The notes under the pieces: model-generated
Databases searched by the model: none
Told to the model about the DNA's origin: nothing
Seen by the model: only the letters and a program-made list of their open reading frames with translations
Part shown: positions 8,047-13,950 of the stretch, one piece after another
How the letters are laid out: each line of letters opens with the position of its first letter
Numbering within the stretch: position 1 is the first letter of the stretch
Translations under genes and position numbers: made by a program
Virus record (IMG/VR): IMGVR_UViG_3300033273_000112
Coordinates: 1 to 21,989 of that record
DNA: 21,989 nt
Origin: a virus
Direction: 5' to 3' (one strand)

Positions 8047-8075
8047 TTGAATCAAAACTCTATTTTATGTAGAGT
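8047..8075 (+). promoter_or_regulatory. Weak candidate promoter plus hairpin for island
   Basis: TTGAAT (8047-8052) and TAGAGT (8070-8075) are separated by 17 bases, a weak sigma70-like pair. It coincides with the inverted repeat AACTCTA / TAGAGTT (8056-8062 / 8070-8076, 7-base loop), which could be an operator over the promoter or a leader hairpin. The start codon at 8101 follows GAGGTG at 8090-8095. Confidence 0.35.
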
Positions 8076-8100
8076 TGTCTGAGAGCAGTGAGGTGTATTC

Positions 8101-8334
8101 ATGGAAATGGCAAGCTATATAGATTTGCTTATCGGTCTTATAATCGCCGTAGGTGGATGGTGGTGTAAGCAACAACATGATGAATTGAAGCGCGTAACTG
8201 TTCTATTAAACCGTACTCGTGAGGAAATTGCCAAAGAGTATGTATCTGTAGCCCGACAACAATCCGATATGGATCGCGTCATTGACCGTCTTGACCGTTT
8301 AGAAGGGAAGCTGGATAGACTCATAGAAAGATAG
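8101..8334 (+). CDS. Small membrane-anchored coiled-coil protein
   Basis: A 77-residue protein. Residues about 5-22 form a single hydrophobic N-terminal transmembrane segment (YIDLLIGLIIAVGGWW), followed by a charged helical coiled coil to the C-terminus with heptad-like leucines (MDRVIDRLDRLEGKLDRLIE). One N-terminal anchor plus coiled coil is the layout of several small phage envelope proteins, including i-spanin-like and lysis-cassette proteins. The spanin assignment is not proven, because no o-spanin lipobox partner is seen. It is read opposite to the flanking terL and portal genes and is followed after 3 bases by the next plus-strand gene. Confidence 0.65.
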   Translation: MEMASYIDLLIGLIIAVGGWWCKQQHDELKRVTVLLNRTREEIAKEYVSVARQQSDMDRVIDRLDRLEGKLDRLIER

Positions 8335-8337
8335 GTT

Positions 8338-8805
8338 ATGGCTATCTTAGAGACTATTGCCGCCGCCAACGCGGCCTATTCGGTGATAAAAACCTGCATC
8401 TCTAACGGCAAAGAGACTGCAGACCTTATGTCTAATGTGGGTAAATTCCTCACAGCGGAGGAAGAACTCAAAGAAGCCGTCCAAAGAAAGAAAAATAGCC
8501 CCCTTACAGCCATTACAGGTGGTGCTGAAGGCGACTGGGAAGAGTTCCAACAACTCGAAAGAATCAAAGAACAGCGCAAAGAGCTGGAATCTTATATTCG
8601 TTTGTATGGAAGACCAGGCCAATGGGATAGGTGGATACAATGGCAAGCGGAAGCTAGAAAGCAAAGACAAGCTGCAAAGAAAGCGGCGGAGAAAAAACGC
8701 GAAGAACAGATTGAGCTTATACAAACTATTACTGTTATTACTCTTGCTGCAACAGGTGTTATTTTGGGGATATACTATCTTGGTTTGTATCTTGAGAGAT
8801 GGTAA
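8338..8805 (+). CDS. Phage protein with C-terminal membrane anchor
   Basis: A 155-residue protein with a soluble Ala-rich N-terminus (AILETIAAANAAYSVIKTCI), a helical middle with WEEFQQLERIKEQRKELESY and WDRWIQWQAEARKQR, a lysine/arginine-rich stretch (107-123), and one hydrophobic C-terminal segment at about 128-151 (ITVITLAATGVILGIYYLGL). It is therefore a predicted C-terminally anchored protein with a basic face. Similar uncharacterised proteins occur in many marine phage genomes (from memory). It starts 3 bases after the stop of the 77-residue membrane gene, so the two probably act together at the inner membrane. Lysis, injection or exclusion are all possible. Confidence 0.65.
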   Translation: MAILETIAAANAAYSVIKTCISNGKETADLMSNVGKFLTAEEELKEAVQRKKNSPLTAITGGAEGDWEEFQQLERIKEQRKELESYIRLYGRPGQWDRWIQWQAEARKQRQAAKKAAEKKREEQIELIQTITVITLAATGVILGIYYLGLYLERW

Positions 8806-8825
8806 ACGCTGGGCTGCGTATAGTA

Positions 8826-8851
8826 ACACAGGACAACTTCTTATCCTGTGT
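8826..8851. terminator. Hairpin between convergent genes
   Basis: ACACAGGA (8826-8833) and TCCTGTGT (8844-8851) form a perfect 8-bp stem with a 10-base loop. It lies between the end of the plus-strand island (8805) and the end of terL on the minus strand (8880), the usual place for a two-way terminator. No real T tract follows on either strand, so its strength as a terminator is uncertain. Confidence 0.5.
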
Positions 8852-8879
8852 AGTAATAGATTAATATGCGAAGCCTACG

Positions 8880-10451
8880 CTAATAGTATTCTCTCTTCCG
8901 ATAGTAAGGCTGCTCATCGTCCCACTCGTCAGTCGGAAGACGGATAAACCCACCCTGACGGAACCTCAATAGTGCCATCACAGTACTATCAACCAAGTCA
9001 TCGTTAGACATAAATGGGAATCCGGCAATTTCTTCCACTAGCTCGTCTGCCCAGCGGGTGGCTGGCACCCATGCCATGCCCGATGCGATGATATCTGCCA
9101 CAGAATTAAGCCTTGCGAGCTTGTCACCTGTCCCACGGTGGGGTGTATACTCCTGTACAGGTAGCCCCATACGCCGCATTTCCTGATAAATAGCCACACC
9201 AGAAGACTTTTTCTCCACAATAAACGCATCTGGCTCCCATTTGCGGTACTCATCCATGCATAAGTTCTTCAATTCGGGAAATTCTAGGCGTTCTTTGATA
9301 GAATCCAGCAAAATTAAGTGATGAGCGTTCTCATCTTCGTTAAAAAACACGCCCCACGTGGTAAGTGCGGTAAAATCGGCACGATTATGCTTCTCTGCGG
9401 CTGCGTCGAGGGACATAATCACGTATTCTACGGGTGGCGGGTTGTCATGGGGCCATATTCCCCACCATTCTCGCTTAATTATGGACGCTTCTTCAGCCGT
9501 AGGTTGTTGTTGGTACTGCGCATTCCACTGGAAGGCAGGCATAGACGCTTTTGTACGCTCTAGAGCAGCCAGATCAAAGAACTCAGGCCACAGTGGCTTC
9601 TTTATTGGCTTCCCATTCTCGTCATCTGCGTCGAGAATCGCGGGAAACTCCACGATCTCGTACTGATCTGCCATATCGTTCTTGACCATATCGTTAGTCA
9701 CACGCCCCGTGAGGTCATCCATGTGCCAACGTGTCTGGACTATGGCAACCCGACCACCCGGCATAAGGCGAGTACGTGCGCCGAAGGTGAACCACTCGTA
9801 TGCTTTCTCAAACACAGAGAAGTTTCCATTAATAACATCTTGCTCAGAGTGAGGATCGTCAACAAGCAACAGATCAGCACCGCGACCAGCAAGTGCTGAC
9901 CCAATACCACACGCAAAATACTCACCTCCAAAGTTTGTGTTCCACCTACCTGCCGACTTACTGTCCACCGCTAGACTAACTTCTGGAAATATGTCTGCGT
10001 ATGCGTCTGTAGCGATCAGGTTACGAACTTTCCGTCCGAAGTCTACCGCAAGGTCTGTGGTGTGGGACACCATCATCACCTTCTTGCCGGGATTCCGCCC
10101 AAGGAACCAAGCTGGGTAGAATATACTTACAAGCTGCGACTTACCGTGACGGGGTGGGATATTCACACAGACACGGTCTTTGGCCCCACTCTCCAACGCC
10201 ATAAGCTGATCCGCCAGTATCCGATGGTGTCTGCCCACCTTGTAGTCAGGCTGCATCCGCTTACAGAACTCAATCAGATCATCTCGTGACTTCTCCAACT
10301 CGCTCTCTTCTTCAAGCCGCCGCACCATGCTATCAAGAGTAGCCAGTGAACCATCAGTAGACTCGTCCAGCATAGCCAACATTTCTTCGTATTCGGCTCT
10401 GGTCAGCTTCAGCGGCTTACCTTTTGAGGGTTTAGATGTCTGTAAGTCCAA
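8880..10451 (-). CDS. terL: Terminase large subunit (ATPase and nuclease)
   Basis: A 523-residue DNA packaging motor. ATPase motifs: Walker A-like PPRHGKS (about 99-105), Walker B ADLLLVDDP (about 192-200) and coupling motif VQTRW (about 239-242). The C-terminal RNase H-like nuclease shows VIMSLDAAAEKHNRADF with catalytic-type Asp349, FIVEKKSSG with Glu413, and NDDLVDSTVMAL with the third acidic residue near 485-488. The start used here is TTG, and the next in-frame ATG is 69 bases downstream (10382), so the N-terminus is uncertain. It overlaps the end of the small-subunit gene by 20 bases. The portal is not adjacent: two opposite-strand genes intervene. Confidence 0.93.
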   Translation of the reverse strand: MDLQTSKPSKGKPLKLTRAEYEEMLAMLDESTDGSLATLDSMVRRLEEESELEKSRDDLIEFCKRMQPDYKVGRHHRILADQLMALESGAKDRVCVNIPPRHGKSQLVSIFYPAWFLGRNPGKKVMMVSHTTDLAVDFGRKVRNLIATDAYADIFPEVSLAVDSKSAGRWNTNFGGEYFACGIGSALAGRGADLLLVDDPHSEQDVINGNFSVFEKAYEWFTFGARTRLMPGGRVAIVQTRWHMDDLTGRVTNDMVKNDMADQYEIVEFPAILDADDENGKPIKKPLWPEFFDLAALERTKASMPAFQWNAQYQQQPTAEEASIIKREWWGIWPHDNPPPVEYVIMSLDAAAEKHNRADFTALTTWGVFFNEDENAHHLILLDSIKERLEFPELKNLCMDEYRKWEPDAFIVEKKSSGVAIYQEMRRMGLPVQEYTPHRGTGDKLARLNSVADIIASGMAWVPATRWADELVEEIAGFPFMSNDDLVDSTVMALLRFRQGGFIRLPTDEWDDEQPYYRKREYY

Positions 10452-11034
10452 GCTCTTTGTCCACGTCTATGGGGCCATCATCTGTTACATCTTCGTATTC
10501 GGCATCGTCTACGATCTCTACCATACTTGCGAGTTTCTGACGTAGTTGTTCTCGTAGCTCATCTGTAGACTGGTGGGTGACGGTCACCTCTGTACGCTCT
10601 GCGAACAGCCCAACCTCTCCAATCTTACCTAGCAACTCCAATGCCCGTATGCGTATCCGCGAATCAACGTTATCGCTTTCAAGAATCAGCTTGTTTGTCA
10701 CGAAGTTACGCACGTCTGCAGCGTTATCTACAACCTTATGACTAAACTTCTTGAGCATATCGTTTGCTAAAATGATCTCGGCGGGGGTCATCCGTGCTAC
10801 CCGCTTGGTCGTTGCAACCGCAGAAGTCTTTTTTGGGTCTTCGGCATAGGCCGTTGTCAATGCAGCGGCGGTATCTTGTGCCTCGGTATTGATGTCTATT
10901 TGCAACCCGTACTCCGATAAAAAGTTAACCGTTTCAGTAGCAGCCGCCGTTTTGTCAGCCAAGTCATCAAGCTCATGCTGAATCTTTGCGTTGCTCATCG
11001 GCACATCGGGTTCTGGTTCGATATGTAATGTCAT
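10432..11034 (-). CDS. terS: Terminase small subunit (probable)
   Basis: A 200-residue protein directly upstream of terL and overlapping it. An acidic N-terminal region is followed by a helical core (TPAEIILANDMLKKFSHKVV, then RIRIRALELLGKIGEVGLF) and a very acidic C-terminus (VDDAEYEDVTDDGPIDVDKE), a usual layout for small terminases, which bind the packaging site and regulate the motor. The ALELLGKIGEVGLF region resembles small-terminase cores. I place the start at the ATG at 11034, preceded by AAGGTGGG. The reading frame opens further at 11076, but that ATG lies inside the promoter spacer, so it cannot be on the transcript. The assignment rests mainly on position. Confidence 0.7.
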   Translation of the reverse strand: MTLHIEPEPDVPMSNAKIQHELDDLADKTAAATETVNFLSEYGLQIDINTEAQDTAAALTTAYAEDPKKTSAVATTKRVARMTPAEIILANDMLKKFSHKVVDNAADVRNFVTNKLILESDNVDSRIRIRALELLGKIGEVGLFAERTEVTVTHQSTDELREQLRQKLASMVEIVDDAEYEDVTDDGPIDVDKELGLTDI

Positions 11035-11055
11035 GTTACCCACCTTGTTTGTGCT

Positions 11056-11083
11056 ATTATAAAAAATTTTTCGCATATATCAA
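11056..11083 (-). promoter_or_regulatory. Strong sigma70-like promoter for terminase genes
   Basis: On the minus strand TTGATA (plus-strand 11078-11083) and a perfect TATAAT (plus-strand 11056-11061) are separated by 16 bases with an AT-rich spacer. Transcription would begin near 11049, about 15 bases ahead of the terS ATG at 11034. It points away from the plus-strand promoter at 11314-11341. Confidence 0.8.
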
Positions 11084-11116
11084 TCTGGGACTCCTATGCT
11101 GATTTTTGAATATGAA

Positions 11117-11289
11117 GGGGGGTGGGGGTACTTAGCGCGCCGAAAAGGGGTGGGGGGTAGCTTGAAAAATCCGGGATATTTATGGGCTTGGCGAAGAAAA
11201 TAGCCAGAAAACGAAAATTTTTGCGTAAAATAGTATGTATAACATTAGCGTAACGTCGAGCTGTACAGGGGGGTCGGGGGTAGGTGGGG
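11117..11289 (+). other. Two G-tract clusters in divergent intergenic region
   Basis: The roughly 385 bases between terS and the first plus-strand gene hold no believable gene. On the plus strand there are two G-run clusters. Cluster one has runs of 6, 5, 4 and 6 G at 11117-11122, 11124-11128, 11147-11150 and 11152-11157. Cluster two has runs of 6, 5, 2 and 4 G within 11268-11289. The first could fold as a G-quadruplex, though one loop is long. The spot between two divergent transcription units, next to terS, would also suit a packaging site or replication element, which is inference only. Confidence 0.5.
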
Positions 11290-11313
11290 TTAGCCATATA
11301 TAAATACGTTTGC

Positions 11314-11341
11314 TTGCGTTTAGTCACGTTTCGCGTATAAT
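11314..11341 (+). promoter_or_regulatory. Candidate promoter for right-arm genes
   Basis: A perfect TATAAT at 11336-11341 with TTGCGT at 11314-11319, 16-base spacing. The -35 match is partial (TTG only). Transcription would begin near 11348, just before two tandem hairpins (11351-11370 and 11372-11389), about 72 bases before the first ATG. Confidence 0.6.
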
Positions 11342-11350
11342 GGTTTACAT

Positions 11351-11370
11351 CAAGAACGATGATGTTCTTG
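11351..11370 (+). promoter_or_regulatory. Leader palindrome, operator or mRNA hairpin
   Basis: CAAGAAC (11351-11357), loop GATGAT, GTTCTTG (11364-11370) is a perfect 7-bp inverted repeat directly downstream of the predicted start site and one base before a member of the 18-base palindrome family. It could be a repressor operator or, with the next hairpin, a structured 5' leader. Confidence 0.5.
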
Positions 11371-11371
11371 T

Positions 11372-11389
11372 GTTAGCCAAACGGCTAAC
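11372..11389 (+). repeat. 18-bp palindrome, copy 1
   Basis: GTTAGCC AAAC GGCTAAC, perfect 7-bp arms. It lies 30 bases upstream of the ATG at 11420, in the leader after the promoter. Founding copy of the family described under the findings. Confidence 0.85.
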
Positions 11390-11419
11390 GGTTTCAACTG
11401 ACAATAAAGGATTTATACA

Positions 11420-12016
11420 ATGTCAGATATTACACTTTCAAAAGCGTTCCAATCAAAAATCTCTGCCACAGTCGGCCTGATTGAACAAGGTAAAAAGATT
11501 GAGGCAGATCGCATGGACGCATCGATCGCGGTATGGGAAGCGCTCGGCAAAATGGGCGTTAACAATATCGGGTTCTTAAATGCACCAAAGAAAAGCGAGA
11601 CTAATAACATGTGGATTGCTGCATACAATACTGTGTATGAGGGAATCGCTATTGATCTATACGGTGCTAAAACATTGGCTGCGCTGCGTGATGAATTGGT
11701 CGCGCGTAAACAGCCATTGATTGTTAGCGGTGGTCGCAAAAAAGGTATTGAGAAAACTAAGCTTTACCTGATGCAACAAGTCGGCAAAGCTTTGGGTCAG
11801 ATTCGCAAAGATATCTCTGAATATATCGACGCGGGCAATGCAAAGCCAAAAACTGAAACAGTCACAAAAACTGACAAAGATCGCGTGTTAGATCGCTGCG
11901 CGGATATCTTAAAGCAAATGAACAAGGCAAAGCCTGATGATAGCATGAACGCTGAAACACGCGCGATGTTCAAATCACTAAAGCCTGAACAGTTGCTTGC
12001 CAAGATTACCGCCTAA
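11420..12016 (+). CDS. Unrecognised early-region protein, 198 residues
   Basis: I do not recognise this protein. It is soluble, mixed charge, helix-rich (MSDITLSKAFQSKISATVGL onward), with a lysine-rich segment at about 102-113 (GGRKKGIEKTKLYL) and a low-complexity KPKTETVTKTDKD stretch near 141-154, followed by a short C-terminal helix ending SLKPEQLLAKITA. It is the first gene of the right arm, after the divergent promoter and two hairpins, and would be expressed early if this arm is the early region. An AGGATTTATACA leader just before the ATG is repeated in front of the next gene. Confidence 0.7.
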   Translation: MSDITLSKAFQSKISATVGLIEQGKKIEADRMDASIAVWEALGKMGVNNIGFLNAPKKSETNNMWIAAYNTVYEGIAIDLYGAKTLAALRDELVARKQPLIVSGGRKKGIEKTKLYLMQQVGKALGQIRKDISEYIDAGNAKPKTETVTKTDKDRVLDRCADILKQMNKAKPDDSMNAETRAMFKSLKPEQLLAKITA

Positions 12017-12028
12017 TCAACCAACGGT

Positions 12029-12046
12029 GTTAGCCAATCGGCTAAC
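12029..12046 (+). repeat. 18-bp palindrome, copy 2
   Basis: GTTAGCC AATC GGCTAAC. Here the arms extend to 10 bp each (GGTGTTAGCC and GGCTAACACC, 12026-12049). It lies 12 bases after the stop of the 198-residue gene and 27 bases before the next ATG. Confidence 0.88.
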
Positions 12047-12073
12047 ACCCTCAACCTTACGAGGATTTATACA

Positions 12074-12376
12074 ATGGCCAATAGAACTGACAAAATCGTT
12101 GATATCGTATCTGACGCAAAAAAAGAAGCGGCGGATATCGCACAATCAATTCAACATTTGATCGCGCTGCGCGATCTGCTTCGCGGCGCGCTGGTCGATG
12201 TAGAACACTGCGTCCAAACATCTATGTCTGCGTTTACTGACGCTGAGATAGCAAGCGCACATTGTGTCGATGATACCGATGCAATGCGTGACGATGCTGA
12301 GATCGCAACAGTCGCTGATATGCTTAATTGGGCAATGAATGAAAACGATGAGGTAATTGACGATGCTGATATCTAG
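12074..12376 (+). CDS. Small acidic protein, unknown
   Basis: A 100-residue protein, not recognised. The N-terminal half is helical and mixed (MANRTDKIVDIVSDAKKEAA, then QSIQHLIALRDLLRGALVDV). The C-terminal half is very acidic with repeated DAEIA/DDADI-like segments (FTDAEIASAHCVDDTDAMRD, DAEIATVADML, EVIDDADI). There is no membrane segment. The ATG follows the same GAGGATTTATACA leader as the gene upstream and lies 27 bases after palindrome copy 2. Acidic small early proteins can mimic DNA or bind host factors, but nothing here shows that. Confidence 0.65.
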   Translation: MANRTDKIVDIVSDAKKEAADIAQSIQHLIALRDLLRGALVDVEHCVQTSMSAFTDAEIASAHCVDDTDAMRDDAEIATVADMLNWAMNENDEVIDDADI

Positions 12377-12524
12377 AATACTCTGCTTGTTAATCTTCAT
12401 TGCATCCGCAATGATAATCGTCTCCGCGCCATATGCTCTTGGCGCGGGGGAAGCCGCCGCCGCTATTGTGTGCGCGACATTAATCGGTTTCTCCGCAATA
12501 ATGATTGCGTTTTGGAACACATGA
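12363..12524 (+). CDS. 53-residue two-helix membrane protein
   Basis: A short gene whose ATG lies inside the end of the acidic gene (14-base overlap), with GAGGT 8-9 bases upstream (12350-12354). The product is almost wholly hydrophobic: a first membrane segment at about 5-26 (RILCLLIFIASAMIIVSAPY), a short GAGE turn, and a second at about 31-51 (AAAAIVCATLIGFSAIMIAF), ending WNT. Two transmembrane helices with a tight turn resemble small holins or membrane-toxin-like phage proteins, but there is no lysis gene beside it. A terminator begins 6 bases after its stop, which supports it as the real last gene of the unit. Confidence 0.65.
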   Translation: MLISRILCLLIFIASAMIIVSAPYALGAGEAAAAIVCATLIGFSAIMIAFWNT

Positions 12525-12530
12525 ACTTTC

Positions 12531-12560
12531 GCCTCGGCCTTTTTGGTCGGGGCTTTTTTT
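12531..12560 (+). terminator. Intrinsic terminator ending first right-arm unit
   Basis: GCCTCGGCC (12531-12539), loop TTTTT, GGTCGGGGC (12545-12553) makes a 9-bp stem with two G-T wobbles, followed by seven T (12554-12560). It lies 6 bases after the stop of the 53-residue membrane gene. Confidence 0.88.
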
Positions 12561-12603
12561 GTGTCCGCTTTCGGCGAGACGCCAGTTACTTTAGGGGCGG
12601 ATG

Positions 12604-12739
12604 CCAGTTATGTTATTAGCGGCGAGCATGACGCGCTCACCAAGAATGCGCAGGTATTGTCACACACAACCACGTACAGACACGTACACGCACTGTTAGC
12701 CACGTGGCTAACACCGATCGAGACCAGTTATATTATTAG
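12604..12739 (+). repeat. Direct repeat pair CCAGTTATRTTATTAG
   Basis: CCAGTTATGTTATTAG at 12604-12619 and CCAGTTATATTATTAG at 12724-12739, one base different. A shorter CCAGTTA is at about 12582-12588. The copies are 120 bases apart and bracket palindrome copy 3. Confidence 0.6.
12695..12712 (+). repeat. 18-bp palindrome, copy 3
   Basis: GTTAGCC ACGT GGCTAAC, a perfect 18-base palindrome (the centre ACGT is itself symmetric). It is identical to copy 8 inside the VWA gene. Confidence 0.85.
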
Positions 12740-12756
12740 GAGTGAGGCATAAGCTG

Positions 12757-12840
12757 TTGATTTAAAACGATTGTTACCTTGTTTCTTTTTGGTCTGCAAA
12801 TTGTTACTTTTTAAGTTATTGATTTTAAACGATTGTTACC
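12757..12840 (+). repeat. 22-base direct repeat pair
   Basis: 12757-12778 and 12819-12840 are alike at 21 of 22 positions. Both run TTGATTT, an A/T-variable base, AAACGATTGTTACC. They are spaced 62 bases start to start. The ending TTGTTACC is the reverse complement of GGTAACAA, found further right in the same region, so this motif occurs in both orientations. Confidence 0.75.
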
Positions 12841-12945
12841 AATGTTTCCTATGTTTCCTTAAAATAATTACTTGAGAACATTTCTGTTCGGCCCTCTTTT
12901 TGCGATTCCATCAAGCATACCCAAAACCCTCGGCAAAGCCCCACA

Positions 12946-13038
12946 AAAAAGTAACATGGTAACATTCCTTTAATTTCAATGACTTAACAGGTAACACAGC
13001 ACGAAACCAAAAAGTAACAAGGTAACATTCCTTTATTT
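12946..13038 (+). repeat. 30-base direct repeat pair with GGTAACATTCCTTTA
   Basis: 12946-12976 and 13009-13038 share AAAAAGTAACA, a T/A difference, then GGTAACATTCCTTTA and a T-rich end, spaced 63 bases, nearly the same spacing as the 22-base pair on the left. The reverse complement of the second copy closely matches 12772-12793 (ATTGTTACC TTGTTTCTTTTT), so the region is an approximate large inverted repeat. A further GGTAACAT is at 13139-13146. Confidence 0.7.
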
Positions 13039-13045
13039 ACAGGCA

Positions 13046-13063
13046 GTTAGCCAATCAGCTAAC
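13046..13063 (+). repeat. 18-bp palindrome, copy 4 (one mismatch)
   Basis: GTTAGCC AATC AGCTAAC; the innermost pair is broken (C to A). It lies directly after the second 30-base repeat. Confidence 0.75.
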
Positions 13064-13194
13064 ACTTTTCCCCAACCCAAACCAATCAATACCCAGTGCA
13101 AGTATCGCCACATTTAGCCACGTTTCACCACAAAACTTGGTAACATACACAGGTTCACCAGAGTAAAATACATGTGTTCCAGATAAAATAAGTA

Positions 13195-13223
13195 TAGACA
13201 CAGACAGATACATATGATATTAT
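13195..13223 (+). promoter_or_regulatory. Good sigma70-like promoter for long operon
   Basis: TAGACA (13195-13200) and TATTAT (13218-13223) with exactly 17 bases between, each 5 of 6 to consensus. Transcription would begin near 13230, and the first gene follows at 13254 after GGAGG at 13244-13248. It is probably the promoter of the operon that contains the AAA+/VWA genes. Confidence 0.7.
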
Positions 13224-13253
13224 GTAAGTACAGTTAATCAATCGGAGGCTGTC

Positions 13254-13523
13254 ATGGCACAAGTACGTCCACATGTTTGTTCACCTATTTCAGGTGTTAG
13301 CCACACGGCTAACAGCAACGCCCATCGCAATGCTGAACGCACCGCTGAACTACTCGCGCTTGCGAACCAATACATAGCCGAATACGGCGCACCTGTTGTC
13401 TATCGCGCAGGCGCACGTAGGCTCGTCAATGACCGTATGCCTGCATCGTATGACCCACAAAATTCATACGGCAGCTACAACAAAACAAACCCTCATGTCT
13501 GCGCCAGATGGTCAGACAACTAA
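13254..13523 (+). CDS. Small unknown protein, first gene of operon
   Basis: An 89-residue protein, not recognised. RPHVC near the N-terminus and NPHVCARW near the C-terminus repeat a PHVC motif. Between them are a helical segment (AERTAELLALANQYIAEYG) and a basic stretch (GARRLVNDRMP). Residues 15-20 (VSHTAN) are encoded by palindrome copy 5, so the repeat has entered the reading frame without breaking it. It has a strong GGAGG ribosome site 5 bases before the ATG and a good promoter directly upstream. The two PHVC cysteine/histidine pairs could bind a metal, which is speculation. Confidence 0.65.
   Translation: MAQVRPHVCSPISGVSHTANSNAHRNAERTAELLALANQYIAEYGAPVVYRAGARRLVNDRMPASYDPQNSYGSYNKTNPHVCARWSDN
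13296..13313 (+). repeat. 18-bp palindrome, copy 5, inside coding sequence
   Basis: GTTAGCC ACAC GGCTAAC, perfect arms, read in frame as Val-Ser-His-Thr-Ala-Asn near the N-terminus of the 89-residue protein. Confidence 0.85.
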
Positions 13524-13537
13524 CCGCAACCCCAACC

Positions 13538-13555
13538 GTTAGCCACACAGCTAAC
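13538..13555 (+). repeat. 18-bp palindrome, copy 6 (one mismatch)
   Basis: GTTAGCC ACAC AGCTAAC. It lies 14 bases after the stop of the 89-residue gene and just ahead of the AAGGAG ribosome site of the zinc-ribbon gene. Confidence 0.78.
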
Positions 13556-13576
13556 ACTAACAAGGAGAACAATGTG

Positions 13577-13774
13577 ATGAATTATTGTATAGACTGCGGC
13601 GATCCCTTCCCACCAAAACGTGCGGAGCTAGGCTATTCAACTTGCCTATCATGTGGAGACGAACACGCACAACATGAACGCATGGGTTGGACAATCGTAC
13701 CCACGCCGAAGGGACATTACACGCGGATCACAAACCGCGAAGAACTGAAACATCTAAACCAGAAGTCGAGGTAA
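13577..13774 (+). CDS. Small C4 zinc-ribbon protein (DksA/TraR-like finger)
   Basis: A 65-residue protein. Cys pairs CIDC (residues 4-7) and CLSC (23-26) with FPPKRAELGYST between match the spacing of DksA/TraR-type C4 zinc fingers (CxxCG..IP..R....CxxC). There is no DksA coiled-coil tip. The rest (MGWTIVPTPKGHYTRITNRE) resembles the tail of short phage zinc-finger proteins. I choose the ATG at 13577 because AAGGAG (13562-13567) sits 9 bases upstream; a GTG at 13574 is possible. The reading frame continues upstream through the palindrome, but without a ribosome site. A role in nucleic-acid or RNA-polymerase binding is plausible. Confidence 0.7.
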   Translation: MNYCIDCGDPFPPKRAELGYSTCLSCGDEHAQHERMGWTIVPTPKGHYTRITNREELKHLNQKSR

Positions 13775-13950
13775 TGATGGAGGATAAAATTTACACAGTA
13801 GTAAAAGATTTGCGTCAGCCAAACCTGACCGAAGATCAACGTAACTTTTTACGGCACCATGAACTGTATCACGAAGCGTATACCGTGGCGCGTCAAATCA
13901 ATCAGTCTGAAAACAAAAATAGCAATGGAGAAAACAATGAACGCTATTAA
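13774..13950 (+). CDS. Small unknown protein, 58 residues
   Basis: Not recognised. It starts MMEDKIYTVVKDLRQPNLTE, is hydrophilic and helical, and has an HHELYHEAY segment in the middle and an Asn-rich end (SENKNSNGENNERY). The ATG overlaps the TAA of the zinc-ribbon gene (TAATG), and its own end overlaps the start of the DUF3150-like gene by 14 bases, so it is embedded in a coupled operon. HHELYH resembles HExxH-like spacing, but in so short a protein I do not call it a peptidase. Confidence 0.6.
   Translation: MMEDKIYTVVKDLRQPNLTEDQRNFLRHHELYHEAYTVARQINQSENKNSNGENNERY

Larger units (their letters stand above)
12561..13253 (+). other. Repeat-rich region without a convincing gene
   Basis: About 690 bases between the terminator and the next start codon. 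A 69-codon TTG-initiated reading frame over its first part begins inside the terminator and has no ribosome site, so I leave it out. The region has a CCAGTTA repeat set (12583, 12604, 12724), two 22-base direct repeats, two 30-base direct repeats built on GTAACA/GGTAACAT, inverted copies of the same motif, two copies of the 18-base palindrome family, and a promoter at its right end. Candidate origin of replication or control region. Confidence 0.6.

Noticed and set aside
8435-8947. Long plus-strand frame overlapping the 155-residue gene
   Set aside because: It is in another frame of the membrane-anchored gene, runs into the antisense of terL, and its product is lysine/serine-rich without a plausible fold.
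11094-11327. A 77-codon minus-strand gene over the G tracts
   Set aside because: Its product is dictated by the G/C runs, it has no ribosome site, and it lies in the divergent promoter region.
12543-12752. A 69-codon plus-strand gene starting at TTG
   Set aside because: The start lies inside the loop and stem of the terminator, there is no ribosome site, and the stretch is made of repeats including palindrome copy 3.
13774-13950. HHELYH as a zinc peptidase motif
   Set aside because: The protein is only 58 residues and the motif is not in the HExxH form with a suitable helix; composition alone cannot support a peptidase.
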